Shown here: positions 1 through 8,945 of the stretch, one piece after another
Numbering within the stretch: the stretch's first letter is position 1
How the letters are laid out: the number at the start of each line of letters is the position of its first letter
Assembly: GCF_000422585.1 (NCBI RefSeq)
Contig: NZ_KE383890.1
Location: 1 to 48,209 of the forward strand
Length of the DNA stretch: 48,209 bases
Reading direction: 5' to 3'
Source of the DNA: Hugenholtzia roseola DSM 9546
GTDB lineage: Bacteria > Bacteroidota > Bacteroidia > Cytophagales > Bernardetiaceae
Program-made: the position numbers and the translations under genes
Notes under the pieces: model-generated
Database searches by the model: none
The model's input: the letters and a program-made list of their open reading frames with translations, nothing else
What the model was told of the DNA's origin: nothing

Positions 1-2
1 AA

Positions 3-37
3 AACCTCGACGACGGCTAACAGCCTCGTCGACGGTT
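3..37. repeat. GC-rich intergenic hairpin, copy 1
   Basis: The arms TCGACGA (7-13) and TCGTCGA (26-32) are exact reverse complements. They are extended inside by GGCT/AGCC (15-18/22-25) and outside by AACC/GGTT (3-6/34-37), with one bulged C on each arm. A T-run follows at about 61-65, so it could terminate a gene lying upstream of the window. The motif TCGACGGTTG at its right edge recurs in the hairpin at 35041-35081, which suggests a dispersed hairpin family. Confidence 0.55.
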
Positions 38-158
38 GAAGGGCAAATAATTTGCGGCTTTTTTGTCTGGCTATTGCGTAGCTTTATTTTTTTTCGTATC
101 ATTCGCCTTTATTTGGCAAAGCGAAACCGCCTTTGCACCTTTTTCTATATCCAAACGA

Positions 159-166
159 TACCTTTG
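159..166 (+). promoter_or_regulatory. -7 box (TACCTTTG) of the SiaC-like gene
   Basis: TACCTTTG matches the Bacteroidota -7 consensus TAnnTTTG exactly and lies 22 bases before the chosen ATG at 189. A TTTG at 132-135 is a possible -33 element, but its 23-base spacing is slightly long. Confidence 0.5.
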
Positions 167-188
167 AAGCAAAACCAGACGATTTTCT

Positions 189-572
189 ATGGAAAAATTC
201 TTTATGGCAGGCGAGCGTTATTCGCCCACACTCAATTTTGACCCCGACAAAAACCTACTCGAATTTATCGGACAATCCTACCCCGAACACGCGGAGGATA
301 TTTACAATCCCGCCTTCGAATGGATAGGCGAATTTTTAAAGACCGACGGCAGAAACGTAACCGTCAATATCAAACTGACCTACTTCAATACTGCCAGCTC
401 GCGCCGCCTGCAAGACCTGATGGAAATTTTGGAAAGCTACGAAAAGGCAGGGCGCGGCACAGTGCTAATAAATTGGTACTACAAGTCGGAAGACTACGAT
501 ATGATGGAATGTGGCGAAGACTACATCGAAGCCTTCGACCTCAACATCAAACTCATAGAATTAGAGTCCTGA
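189..572 (+). CDS. SiaC-family regulatory phosphoprotein (DUF1987)
   Basis: This 127-residue cytoplasmic protein matches the SiaC/DUF1987 family. The family resembles STAS anti-anti-sigma proteins and in Pseudomonas is switched by phosphorylation of a threonine to control a diguanylate cyclase and biofilm formation. The hallmark LTYFNTASSRRL lies at residues 63-74. With the start at 189, Thr68 falls at the position known to be phosphorylated in Pseudomonas SiaC, which supports this start over the internal ATG at 204. The PEH/YNPAFEW segment near residues 32-44 also fits the family. No SiaA phosphatase, SiaB kinase or GGDEF gene is present downstream. Any partners lie upstream of the window or elsewhere, so the output in this organism is unknown. 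Confidence 0.85.
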   Translation: MEKFFMAGERYSPTLNFDPDKNLLEFIGQSYPEHAEDIYNPAFEWIGEFLKTDGRNVTVNIKLTYFNTASSRRLQDLMEILESYEKAGRGTVLINWYYKSEDYDMMECGEDYIEAFDLNIKLIELES

Positions 573-608
573 TTGACTCCTTCTTGGCTAAGGCTTTCTG
601 ATAGCAAA

Positions 609-670
609 CAAGGCTTGGAAAGCGCACCTATGGCATGGCGCATAGCCTTGTGATTGTATGAAAAGCCTTG
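609..670. terminator. Inverted repeat after the SiaC-like gene
   Basis: ACAAGGCTT (609-617) and AAGCCTTGT (662-670) are exact reverse complements separated by about 44 bases. The stem lies downstream of the SiaC-like stop codon. There is no strong T-run, so termination is only a suggestion. Confidence 0.3.
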
Positions 671-749
671 TCTTAATTTTGTAACTATTTCAAAACAAAA
701 TCATTAAAACACAGTCTTTGCCCGCCTAAGACTTGTTTTATCCTTTTTT

Positions 750-1997
750 ATGTCTGAATTATCCTCTCGCTTTCATTTGCACCAAACCCATGACCCTGAA
801 AGCAGCTTTTTCGATAGACAGACGCGCATGGATTGGTGGAATCAAGACAAAATCCAGTCGGCGCGTCTGATGATAGTGGGTGCAGGTGCGATTGGCAACG
901 AAACGCTAAAAAACTTGGCACTCTTGGGCTATGCTGATTTTTTTATCACCGATTTTGATGAAATATCAAAGTCAAATTTGAGCCGCACCGTACTTTTTCG
1001 GAAAAGCGACCAAGGCAAGCGAAAGGCGGCAGTTGCTGCCGAGCGCGTAGCCGAACTTGCCTTAGCCGACAATCCGCAAGTGTCTTTTTTTGATGGCGAT
1101 ATTGTGTGGGAAATTGGAACAGGCGTGTATCGCCGCATGGACATGGTCTTGGGCTGTTTAGACAACATCGAAACGCGGCTGGCAGTTAATAAACATTGCT
1201 ATCTGGTCGGCACGCCTTGGATAGATGCAGGCATTTTCGAATTGGGCTTGCGCGTCAATCTCTACACGCCGCCTGCCGCCCCTTGTTATCAATGCAGCCT
1301 TTCGCCTCAACAGTGGCAGGCAGCACGCCAACGCTACTCCTGCGACGATTTTAAAAAGAAAGTAGTAGCAGAGGGCAAAGTCCCGACCGTACAGATTGCC
1401 TCGGCTCTGGTATCAGCCTTGCAGGTGCAAGAGGTGACGAAATTTTTGTGTGGGCAGCCCCATTCGGCAGGCAAGCAACTCTATTTTCAGGGCAAAAACA
1501 ACGACTTTGAAGTCTTCGAAATGCCCCTCAATAGCGATTGTCAAGCCCATCAGATGCGTTATCCTGACCTAATAGAAACGCCACTTTCGCATCAAGACAC
1601 GCTGCGCCACCTGCTTACCTACCTCGAAGAAAAGCAGGGCGAACCGCTTACTTTGGATTTTCGTGGCGATAGAACCTTTGTAGCGCATTTGGCTTGTCGG
1701 GGTTGTGGTACAAAGATAGAACTCTACCGCCCTACTTTCCGAATAGAAGAAGAAGAAACCATTTGCGCCACTTGTCGGGACAAAGAAGCCGCCGAACAAG
1801 TATTTTTAGAAGCACAGACCCCAACACCAAAAGAAACTATTGGGCAGTTTTCGCTGCATCAAACTCCCGACTTCCTACTCGACTTCACCCTCAACGACTT
1901 GGGGATTCCTTTTCTACACATCTTGGCACTCTACAATCAGAAAGGCGAATACATTTATATAGAGCTTTCAAAAGATGCCGATAAATTGTGGAAATAA
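750..1997 (+). CDS. HesA/MoeB/ThiF family E1-like adenylyltransferase
   Basis: The 415-residue protein has a ubiquitin-E1-like fold. The nucleotide loop GAGAIG is at residues 44-49, the acidic site ITDFDE ends near residue 71, followed by NLSR (76-79), and CLDN is at 136-139. These are the ATP and magnesium residues of MoeB/ThiF enzymes, which adenylate the C-terminal glycine of a ubiquitin-like sulfur carrier. CYQC (179-182) and a second pair, CRGC (316-319) with CATC (339-342), look like zinc-binding cysteines. The C-terminal 150 residues have no obvious rhodanese domain. No sulfur-carrier, thiazole or molybdopterin gene is adjacent, so the substrate cannot be assigned. It stands alone, with 177 bases before it and 286 after it up to the next start codon. 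Confidence 0.85.
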   Translation: MSELSSRFHLHQTHDPESSFFDRQTRMDWWNQDKIQSARLMIVGAGAIGNETLKNLALLGYADFFITDFDEISKSNLSRTVLFRKSDQGKRKAAVAAERVAELALADNPQVSFFDGDIVWEIGTGVYRRMDMVLGCLDNIETRLAVNKHCYLVGTPWIDAGIFELGLRVNLYTPPAAPCYQCSLSPQQWQAARQRYSCDDFKKKVVAEGKVPTVQIASALVSALQVQEVTKFLCGQPHSAGKQLYFQGKNNDFEVFEMPLNSDCQAHQMRYPDLIETPLSHQDTLRHLLTYLEEKQGEPLTLDFRGDRTFVAHLACRGCGTKIELYRPTFRIEEEETICATCRDKEAAEQVFLEAQTPTPKETIGQFSLHQTPDFLLDFTLNDLGIPFLHILALYNQKGEYIYIELSKDADKLWK

Positions 1998-2032
1998 ACA
2001 AAAAAATGCTCGCCTGCGCCTGCCCTGTGGCG

Positions 2033-2147
2033 CAATGAGGTTAAGTTTTAAAATCATTTCTCAATGTAGGGACAAGGCAGTGCCTTGTCCGAAGGGAGAT
2101 AGAAATAAATAAGTAGCTTCGGGCGAAGCGGGAGCTTCGCGCTACAG
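2033..2147 (+). repeat. Mosaic intergenic repeat, copy R1
   Basis: The copy contains the hairpin GACAAGGC-AGT-GCCTTGTC (2071-2089) followed by the folded module at 2113-2145, which starts GTAGCTTCGGGCGAAGC and ends CTTCGCGCTAC. The same two modules in the same order recur at 4714-4829. The left part (TTAAGTTTTAAAATC, then ATGTAGGGAC) is also shared with the two 169-bp elements at 19828 and 22714. Confidence 0.75.
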
Positions 2148-2203
2148 TTGTGGGAAAAAGGCGATTGGGTTTGTTTTTTTTAGGATTATTGGTATTTTTT
2201 GCC

Positions 2204-2211
2204 TACCTTTG
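2204..2211 (+). promoter_or_regulatory. -7 box (TACCTTTG) of the M20 hydrolase-alr pair
   Basis: TACCTTTG is a perfect TAnnTTTG box. It overlaps a TTG codon at 2209 that could otherwise be read as a start, so translation is better placed at the ATG at 2284. No convincing TTTG is seen at the ideal upstream distance. Confidence 0.5.
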
Positions 2212-2283
2212 TTTTGCTACTTTTTTTTGAGTAGCCTTTCTAATCCTTGCGCCATCAATTTAGCAAGGGCAAAACAAGCCGAC

Positions 2284-3396
2284 ATGACCTTTCGCCAAAC
2301 CCTCCACCAACTTGCCGAACTATCCAATCAGGAACATCAAACCGCCGCCTTTGTTGCACAAAAGCTAAAACTTTGCAACCCGACAGCACTCCTAACAGCC
2401 ATAGGCGGCACAGGAATAGTGGCAATCTGGAAAGGCGAAAAGGCAGGAAAAAGCATCTGTTTTCGCGCCGAACTCGATGCGCTACCGATTGAAGAAGCCA
2501 ACGACTTTGCACACCAATCCCTGACAAAGGGCGTTTCGCACAAATGCGGACACGACGGACACATGGCAATTTTATTAGAAGTGGCAGCCTACCTCAAAGA
2601 AAACAGACCTACGGCAGGAAACGTAATTTTGCTTTTTCAACCTGCCGAAGAAATAGGAGCTGGAGCTTTACAAGTGCTTGAAGATGAGCGTTTTAAAGCG
2701 TTGTCGATAGATTATATTTTTGCCCTACACAACCTTCCGCACTATCCACTTCATCAGGTTGTGGTCAGAAAGGGCATCTTTGCTACCGCCTCGGTAGGCA
2801 TTTGCATCACCTTAGAAGGCAAGACCGCCCATGCAGGTGAGCCTGAAAACGGCATCAATCCTGTGCTTGCGCTAAGTGAATTGGCAACCTTTTTATATAC
2901 GATTCACAAAACAACCCCCCATCAGGACTTTGTGCTATCTACCGTCGTGCATGCGCGGCTTGGGGAAAAATCCTTTGGCGTATCGCCTGCAAAAGCAGAA
3001 GTCTGTGCCACTTTCCGAAGCTACTCGAATGAAGATTTGGCGCAACTCTGCCTTCATGCAGAAGAAAAAGCCAAAGCGTTAGCCTTGCAGCACCATCTTT
3101 TGTACAAAATTAGTTATATAGAAAAATTTTCGGCTACCCAAAATTCGGATATGGGTACAAAAGCAATTCAAGAAGTAGCTACCAAATTAGGTTTAGAAAG
3201 TGTAGAAAAAAAAGAGCCTTTTCGCTGGTCGGAAGATTTTGGGCAATTTACACAGCGTTATCAGGGTGCCATGTTTGGTTTGGGCGCAGGACTGCACAGC
3301 GCGGAACTTCATCAGGCAGATTACGATTTTCCAGACGCACTTATCAAAACGGGGAGCGATATATTTATCGGCTTACTACCGCATTTTTTGGGTTAA
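2284..3396 (+). CDS. M20D-family metal-dependent amidohydrolase
   Basis: This 370-residue enzyme belongs to the M20D amidohydrolases (hippurate, N-acetyl-amino acid or indole-acetyl-amino acid hydrolases), which cleave an amide bond with a two-metal site. Metal ligands are visible in HKCGHDGH, PAEEIGAG, HNLPHYP and the C-terminal LGAGLHSAELH. The dimerisation domain insertion (KTAHAGEPENGINP) is also present. The ATG at 2284 is preferred because the longer reading frame starts at a TTG inside the -7 promoter box. No signal peptide is seen from this start, so it is likely cytoplasmic. The alanine racemase gene begins 11 bases after its stop, which points to one transcript. The exact substrate is unknown; an N-acyl-amino acid or peptidoglycan-derived amide would fit the neighbour. 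Confidence 0.85.
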   Translation: MTFRQTLHQLAELSNQEHQTAAFVAQKLKLCNPTALLTAIGGTGIVAIWKGEKAGKSICFRAELDALPIEEANDFAHQSLTKGVSHKCGHDGHMAILLEVAAYLKENRPTAGNVILLFQPAEEIGAGALQVLEDERFKALSIDYIFALHNLPHYPLHQVVVRKGIFATASVGICITLEGKTAHAGEPENGINPVLALSELATFLYTIHKTTPHQDFVLSTVVHARLGEKSFGVSPAKAEVCATFRSYSNEDLAQLCLHAEEKAKALALQHHLLYKISYIEKFSATQNSDMGTKAIQEVATKLGLESVEKKEPFRWSEDFGQFTQRYQGAMFGLGAGLHSAELHQADYDFPDALIKTGSDIFIGLLPHFLG

Positions 3397-3407
3397 ATAT
3401 TGATGTT

Positions 3408-4568
3408 ATGTTTGAAACTTCTTATATAGAACTTAGTCAGTCGGCTTTATCTACCAACTACGCCTTTTTAAGACGGTTGGTAGGCGAAAAAGTAGAGATT
3501 TCCTCTGTCGTCAAAGGCAACGCCTATGGGCATGGCATCGAGAACTTTGTCCCTTTGGCACAAGCCTGCGGCATTAAGCACTTTTCCGTTTTTTCGGCAG
3601 ACGAGGCATACAAAGTTTGGCAGGTGGCAGAAAAAAATACCGACATTATGATAATGGGTATGATAGCCAACAGTGAAATTGAATGGGCTATCCAGCACAA
3701 AGTCCAGCTTTATATTTTTGACCTCTCGCGCTTGGAAATGGCATTGATTTTAGCCAAAAAATTAAATAAAAAAGTCTATTTGCATTTAGAATTAGAAACA
3801 GGCATGAACCGTCTGGGGCTGCTTGAAAAAGAGCTACCCAAAGTCTTCGCGCTTTTAGATAAATATTGCGGCTTTTTCGCATTAGAAGGCATCTGCACGC
3901 ACTATGCAGGTGCAGAAAGTATCGCCAACTACGTGCGTATCAAACAGCAAATTATCACCTACAAAAAGCGGATTCACGCCTTTCAGAATCAGGGCAAAAG
4001 CTATTTACTGCCCAAGCGTTATCATACGGCTTGTTCGGCGGCTGCCATTTCCTATCCGCAAACCCAAATGGATTTGGTGCGTATCGGTATCCTGCAATAT
4101 GGCTTTTTTCCAACACAAGAAACGCTCATTCAATATTTTAAAAACAACAAGACCCACCAAGACCCTCTCAAACGTGTCCTCTCGTGGAAAAGTCAGATTA
4201 TGAGCATCAAAGAAGTGGAGGCAGGCGAATTTGTAGGCTACGGCACGTCCTTTTTGGCAAGTCGTCAGATGCGTATTGCTATCGTTCCTGTGGGCTATGC
4301 ACAAGGCTACAGCCGAAGCCTTAGTAATCAGGGCAGAGTCTTGATTCGTGGCGAAAGGTTGGCAGTGATTGGCGTGGTGAATATGAACTTGATGCTGATA
4401 GATTTGGAAAAATTGGACAGTGCCGAAATAGGCGACGAAGTAGTTTTGATAGGCAAACAAAAAGACAAAGAAATTACGGTAGCTTCTTTTGGAGAATTAA
4501 GTAACCAACTAAACTATGAACTCCTCACCCGCCTACCTGCCTACATTCCAAGAAAGGTAGTTTTGTGA
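3408..4568 (+). CDS. alr: Alanine racemase
   Basis: The 386-residue, PLP-dependent fold-type III enzyme interconverts L- and D-alanine for peptidoglycan. The Schiff-base lysine is K36 in VVKGNAYGHG, and the second catalytic base is Y278 in GEFVGYGTS. ETGMNRLG (130-137) and IVPVGYAQGYSRSL (292-305) are further signatures. At the active-site loop, where many Alr proteins read CMD, this one reads NMN (325-327). I treat this as a lineage variant, not loss of function. The gene follows the M20 hydrolase by 11 bases and they probably share a promoter. It is the length of a stand-alone racemase; no MurF fusion is seen, although some Bacteroidota have one. Confidence 0.92.
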   Translation: MFETSYIELSQSALSTNYAFLRRLVGEKVEISSVVKGNAYGHGIENFVPLAQACGIKHFSVFSADEAYKVWQVAEKNTDIMIMGMIANSEIEWAIQHKVQLYIFDLSRLEMALILAKKLNKKVYLHLELETGMNRLGLLEKELPKVFALLDKYCGFFALEGICTHYAGAESIANYVRIKQQIITYKKRIHAFQNQGKSYLLPKRYHTACSAAAISYPQTQMDLVRIGILQYGFFPTQETLIQYFKNNKTHQDPLKRVLSWKSQIMSIKEVEAGEFVGYGTSFLASRQMRIAIVPVGYAQGYSRSLSNQGRVLIRGERLAVIGVVNMNLMLIDLEKLDSAEIGDEVVLIGKQKDKEITVASFGELSNQLNYELLTRLPAYIPRKVVL

Positions 4569-4650
4569 TTTAAAAAATTTTAATAACTGCCAGGTGAGTA
4601 GGTTTGGCAAAACTCAAACCGTCAGACTGACGAAATTGATAGATGATAAT

Positions 4651-4705
4651 TTGCATCAATGCAAAAAAATGATTTGTATTTAAAACCCTCCCTTTAAAGG
4701 GAGGG
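4651..4705. repeat. Hairpin DNA after alr
   Basis: TTGCATCAATGCAAAAAAATGATT spans 4651-4674 and resembles the core of the 220-bp palindromic element at 22968-23187. It is followed by the perfect 20-bp palindrome at 4686-4705 (CCCTCCCTTT/AAAGGGAGGG). The palindrome could help terminate alr but has no T-run. Similar C/G hairpins occur at 22903-22927 and, interrupted, around 19811-20012. Confidence 0.5.
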
Positions 4706-4713
4706 CAATGTGT

Positions 4714-4829
4714 CGTTGATGTTAGGTTCTAAAAATCAGATGCAAATGTAGGGACAAGGCAGTGCCTTGTCTGAAGGGAGATTGAAATACATAAGTAGCT
4801 TCGGGCGAAGCTGGAGCTTCGCGCTACAA
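4714..4829 (+). repeat. Mosaic intergenic repeat, copy R2
   Basis: The copy begins with GATGTTAGGTTCTAAAAATC, almost the terminal sequence of the 169-bp elements. It continues with the GACAAGGC hairpin at 4753-4771 and the GTAGCTTCGGG module at 4795-4827. It matches R1 (2033-2147) in module order and lies in the same orientation. Confidence 0.75.
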
Positions 4830-4831
4830 TA

Positions 4832-4868
4832 AAATCTCTAAGCCTTTTTTAAAAAGGCTTAGAGATTT
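4832..4868. terminator. Bidirectional terminator downstream of metH
   Basis: AAATCTCTAAGCCTTTTT (4832-4849) pairs perfectly with 4851-4868, giving an 18-bp stem flanked by A/T. It begins 7 bases beyond the metH stop codon and is placed to stop metH transcription on the minus strand. Confidence 0.8.
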
Positions 4869-4874
4869 GCCAAA

Positions 4875-7800
4875 CTAATAATTCAAGTTACTACCTAACC
4901 ATTTTTCTACTTCCTCTATGGGCATCTTTTTGCGGCGTGCATAGTCCTCGATTTGGTCTTTCGAGAGTTTGCCTACGCCAAAATAAGTAGCGGCAGGGTG
5001 AGCAAAGTAAAGCCCCGAAACAGAGGCAGTGGGCAACATTGCCAGACTTTCCGTTAGGGTAATTCCCGTTTTTTCAGTGGCTTTTAATAGCTCGAAAAGC
5101 AGCGTTTTTTCGGTATGGTCGGGATTGGCAGGATAGCCGGGGGCAGGTCTGATGCCGCGATAACGCTCCTTGATAAGGTCTTCGCTATCTAAATTTTCGC
5201 CCTTTGCATAGCCCCAAAGTTCGGTACGGACGCGCTTGTGCATCAATTCGGCAAAGGCTTCGGCTAACCTATCTGCTAAGGCTTGCAACATAATGCGGCT
5301 ATAATCGTCATTTTTTTGTGCAAATTCTTCTAACTTTTTTTCAATTCCGATACCTGCCGTAACAGCGAAAAGCCCAATATGGTCGGCAAGTCCTGTTTCT
5401 TTGGGTGCAATAAAATCAGACAAACAAAGATAAGGCGCGTCTTCTTTTTGTTGCTGCTGACGCAAATTGCAAAAACGCGCTAAGACGGTTTGGCGTGTGC
5501 CGTCGGTATAAATTTCTATGTCGTCGTCGCCTACGCTATTGGCAGGATAAAAACCAAGTGCGGCATTGGCGGTAAGCCAACGGTGCGTGATGATTTTTTC
5601 GAGCATCTTTTGGGCATCTTCAAAAAGGCGCAACGCCTCTGTGCCATGCTGCTTGTGATTGAAAATTTTGGGATACGCTCCCGTCAGTCCCCAAGTCATA
5701 AAGAAAGGCGACCAATCTATATAAGCGGCAATTTCGGCTAAATCGTATTTTAGAAAATAACGGTTTCCGATAAAAGAAGGCTCTTTAAGTTGTTGATTTT
5801 CAGGCTCTTTCCAATCAATCGCTAACTTTTTTGCACGCGCTTCGGCTATGGAAACATAGCTAATTTTGGCTTGCCTTTGGGCATGGTCATGCGCCAATTC
5901 TTGATATTCTTGTTTTATTTTTTGTGAAAAATCGTCTTTATTGTCATCACTCAAAAGGTTCGACATCACAGGCACTGCCTTCGAAGCATCTACCACATGC
6001 ACAACCGAACCCGAATAGGCAGGCGCAATCTTAACTGCTGTATGAATCCGCGAAGTCGTTGCGCCACCGATAAGTAGGGGCAATTTCAAACCCAACTTTT
6101 CCATCTGCTGTGCCACATAGACCATCTCATCGAGGGAAGGCGTTATGAGTCCGCTCAAACCGATAACATCTACGCCCTCTTCTATGGCTTTTTGCAAAAT
6201 CTTATCGGCAGGCACCATTACCCCCAAATCTACTACCTCGTAATTATTACAAGCCAACACCACGCCGACGATATTTTTACCAATATCGTGAACATCTCCT
6301 TTGACAGTGGCTAAAAGAATTTTGCCGTTCTTTTTAATTTCCTGCCCACTATCTAAAAGTTTTTGCTTCTCTGCCTCCAAAAAAGGAACTAAGTAGGCGA
6401 CGGCTTGCTTCATAACACGCGCCGATTTGACGACCTGCGGCAAAAACATTTTGCCTTCTCCAAACAAATCACCCACGACGTTCATGCCGTCCATGAGTGC
6501 GCCCTCGATGACGTGTAAGGGGTGCGCTACCTTTTGTCGCATTTCTTCCGTATCCTGCTCGATGTAGTCTGTAATGCCATTGACTAAGGCGTATTGAAGG
6601 CGTTTTTCTACGGAATTTTCGCGCCAAGATTCGTCTTTGATGCGTTTTTTACCTTCCCCTCTGTATTTTTCGGCAGCCTCTACTAAGCGTTCTGTGGCTT
6701 CGGAGTGGCGATTCAAAACAGCATCTTCTACAAATTGTAGCAATTCTTTATCTACATTTTCATAGACTTCGAGCATGCCTGCATTGACAATCCCCATGTC
6801 CATGCCTGCCTTGATTGCATGGTAGAGAAAAACGGCGTGTATGGCTTCGCGCACCACATCATTGCCACGAAACGAAAAAGAAACATTGCTCACACCACCG
6901 CTAACACGCGCCTCTGGCAGGTTTTGTTTTATCCAACGGGTAGCATTGATAAAATCTACGGCGTAATTGTTGTGTTCTTCTATCCCTGTGGCGATAGCAA
7001 AAATATTGGGGTCGAAAATCAAATCTTGGGCAGGAAAACCCAACTGATGCACCCAAATATCATAACTGCGCTTGCAAATTTCTATTTTCCGCTCGAAAGT
7101 ATCAGCTTGTCCCTTTTCGTCAAAAGCCATGACAATGACGGCAGCCCCATAACGGCGCACTAATTTTGCCTGTTGGATAAAAATTGCTTCTCCTTCTTTC
7201 AAAGAAATAGAATTGACAATGCCTTTCCCCTGCACGCATTTAAGCCCTGCCTCGATGATGTCCCACTTCGAGGAATCTATCATAATGGGCAGACGGGAAA
7301 TATCGGGTTCGGAAGCTAAAAGATTTAGAAAATGTACCATCGCCGCTTTGGAATCGAGCATGCCTTCGTCCATATTGATGTCCAAGACCTGCGCTCCGCC
7401 CTCTACCTGCTGACGCGCCACATCTAAGGCTTCTTGATACTTTTCCTCTTTAATCAATCGGGCAAACATGCGCGAACCTGTAACATTGGTGCGCTCACCT
7501 ACATTGACAAAGTTTGTATTTTTATCTATCGTAACTGCCTCCAAACCCGCTAATCGAAGGGCGGATTTGATTTTGGGCAAAGGGCGGGGCGGAAACTTAG
7601 CCACTGTTTGCGCAAGGGCTTCGATGTGGTCGGGCGTAGTGCCACAGCAGCCCCCAACGATATTAAACAAGCCTTCGGCAGCAAAATCTTCCAAAAGACG
7701 CGCCGTCTGCGCTGCCTTTTCATCATACTGCCCAAATTCATTGGGCAAACCTGCGTTGGGATAACAGGAAAGGTAACAAGTCGCAATCCGCGCTAATTCT

Positions 7801-8612
7801 TTCATATAGGGCTTCATCAGGGCTGCACCCAAGGCACAATTCAGACCCACAGAAAGGATATTGGCGTGCGAAATGGAATTGTAAAAAGCCTCTACGGTTT
7901 GCCCCGAAAGCGTCCTGCCGCTTGCATCTGTAATCGTGCCTGAAATCATGACGGGCAGGCGCAATTCGGCAGGCGTATTTTTGTCGTCAAAATATTTTTC
8001 TACCGCAAAAATGGCAGCCTTGCAGTTGAGCGTATCAAAGACGGTTTCTATCAAAATCAAATCTACGCCCCCTTCCACCAAGCCGCTCACCTGTTCGTAA
8101 TAAGCCGCCACAAGTTCGTCAAAGGAAATAGCGCGAAAGGCGGGATTATTGACATCAGGCGAAATAGAAGCGGTACGATTGGTAGGACCCATTGCCCCTG
8201 CAACGAAGCGGGGCTTTTTTTCGGCTTCAAGTCCGCCAAATTCCTGCGCTACTTCTTTGGCTATCCGCGCCGATTCATAGTTGAGTTCGTAGGCGAGAGC
8301 TTCCATGCCATAGTCTGCCATCGCAATCGAGGTGCTGCTGAAAGTATTGGTTTCGATAATATCCGAACCCGCTAAGAAATATTTTCTATGAATTTCTTTA
8401 ATAATTTCGGGTTGAGTAATAGAAAGTAGGTCGTTATTGCCTTTGAGGTCGTGTTGCCAATTTTGGAAACGCTCACCGCGAAAATCGGCTTCGGTGAGCG
8501 TGTGGCGTTGAATCATCGTCCCCATAGCCCCATCTAAGACCAAAATGCGCTCTTGCAGTAGCGCACGAATTAGACTATTGACATTAGGACGGGCAAGCGT
8601 GAATACACTCAT
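4875..8612 (-). CDS. metH: Cobalamin-dependent methionine synthase
   Basis: This 1245-residue enzyme transfers a methyl group from 5-methyltetrahydrofolate through cobalamin to homocysteine. All four modules are present. The homocysteine domain has zinc ligands C259 (GLNC) and C322/C323 ([10 protein letters not shown]). The pterin domain begins at [12 protein letters not shown]. The cap and cobalamin domain carries the base-off histidine motif DVHDIGKN near residue 770. The C-terminal SAM-binding activation domain contains [12 protein letters not shown]. Length matches E. coli MetH (1227). The partner metF lies 1.7 kb away on the same strand, separated by two plus-strand genes, so they are not one operon. 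I saw no cobalamin riboswitch in the leader; a tandem repeat there is listed separately. Confidence 0.97.
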   Translation of the reverse strand: MSVFTLARPNVNSLIRALLQERILVLDGAMGTMIQRHTLTEADFRGERFQNWQHDLKGNNDLLSITQPEIIKEIHRKYFLAGSDIIETNTFSSTSIAMADYGMEALAYELNYESARIAKEVAQEFGGLEAEKKPRFVAGAMGPTNRTASISPDVNNPAFRAISFDELVAAYYEQVSGLVEGGVDLILIETVFDTLNCKAAIFAVEKYFDDKNTPAELRLPVMISGTITDASGRTLSGQTVEAFYNSISHANILSVGLNCALGAALMKPYMKELARIATCYLSCYPNAGLPNEFGQYDEKAAQTARLLEDFAAEGLFNIVGGCCGTTPDHIEALAQTVAKFPPRPLPKIKSALRLAGLEAVTIDKNTNFVNVGERTNVTGSRMFARLIKEEKYQEALDVARQQVEGGAQVLDINMDEGMLDSKAAMVHFLNLLASEPDISRLPIMIDSSKWDIIEAGLKCVQGKGIVNSISLKEGEAIFIQQAKLVRRYGAAVIVMAFDEKGQADTFERKIEICKRSYDIWVHQLGFPAQDLIFDPNIFAIATGIEEHNNYAVDFINATRWIKQNLPEARVSGGVSNVSFSFRGNDVVREAIHAVFLYHAIKAGMDMGIVNAGMLEVYENVDKELLQFVEDAVLNRHSEATERLVEAAEKYRGEGKKRIKDESWRENSVEKRLQYALVNGITDYIEQDTEEMRQKVAHPLHVIEGALMDGMNVVGDLFGEGKMFLPQVVKSARVMKQAVAYLVPFLEAEKQKLLDSGQEIKKNGKILLATVKGDVHDIGKNIVGVVLACNNYEVVDLGVMVPADKILQKAIEEGVDVIGLSGLITPSLDEMVYVAQQMEKLGLKLPLLIGGATTSRIHTAVKIAPAYSGSVVHVVDASKAVPVMSNLLSDDNKDDFSQKIKQEYQELAHDHAQRQAKISYVSIAEARAKKLAIDWKEPENQQLKEPSFIGNRYFLKYDLAEIAAYIDWSPFFMTWGLTGAYPKIFNHKQHGTEALRLFEDAQKMLEKIITHRWLTANAALGFYPANSVGDDDIEIYTDGTRQTVLARFCNLRQQQQKEDAPYLCLSDFIAPKETGLADHIGLFAVTAGIGIEKKLEEFAQKNDDYSRIMLQALADRLAEAFAELMHKRVRTELWGYAKGENLDSEDLIKERYRGIRPAPGYPANPDHTEKTLLFELLKATEKTGITLTESLAMLPTASVSGLYFAHPAATYFGVGKLSKDQIEDYARRKKMPIEEVEKWLGSNLNY

Positions 8613-8866
8613 TTTTCAGATGGATTTTAGATAAAGCTATGCCGTTGGTAGAACGTTATAGGCTTTTGAATGGTGAAAAAAGATAAGCCCCAAGCGCATC
8701 TCTGCCTTTTGAGGACTGTAAAGATACACAAAAGATAGGTAAAAGGTAGGTAAAATTTGGGTAAAATTTGGGCGTTTTGCAGGCAAGTCTTCAAAGTCGC
8801 CCTTTCTGTCTCATTCTCCTTTTATTGGGCTACCCTTGTTTATTTTTGTTAAAAACCAAACGCCTC
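8613..8866. other. Divergent spacer between metH and the 8.9-kb operon
   Basis: This spacer carries the metH upstream region (minus strand). GGTAAAATTTG occurs twice in exact tandem at 8749-8770, with a partial third unit AGGTAAAA just before it. No riboswitch fold, small gene or typical TAnnTTTG box for metH was recognised. Confidence 0.5.
8749..8770. promoter_or_regulatory. Tandem 11-bp repeat upstream of metH
   Basis: Two perfect copies of GGTAAAATTTG abut at 8749-8759 and 8760-8770. The 11-bp period is about one helical turn, as expected for a repeated protein-binding site. The position, about 140 bases upstream of the metH start and about 120 upstream of the divergent -7 box, fits an operator, but no regulator is identified. 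Confidence 0.35.
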
Positions 8867-8897
8867 TTTGTGAGTTTCAATAGGCGTTGTATCTTTG
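8867..8897 (+). promoter_or_regulatory. Bacteroidota-type promoter (TTTG-N19-TATCTTTG)
   Basis: TTTG at 8867-8870 and TATCTTTG at 8890-8897 have the canonical 19-base spacing. The predicted transcript start (about 8903) lies after the first ATG at 8895, which rules that codon out and supports translation from 8946 or 8952. Confidence 0.75.
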
Positions 8898-8945
8898 CAA
8901 AGACAAACAGAAGTTTCTTTTTTCAATTTGTTTATATCCTTAGAA

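Noticed and set aside
2026-2153. TGTGG direct repeats around R1 as a target duplication
   Set aside because: Five bases in short flanks is within chance and R1 has no clear right end.
4005-4460. 151-codon minus-strand frame inside alr
   Set aside because: It overlaps the catalytic core of alanine racemase on the other strand and has no recognisable domain.
8613-8945. Possible cobalamin or SAM riboswitch for metH, metF or mmt
   Set aside because: I looked for the cobalamin box (GCCACTG-like) and for SAM riboswitch cores upstream of metH, metF and mmt and found none.
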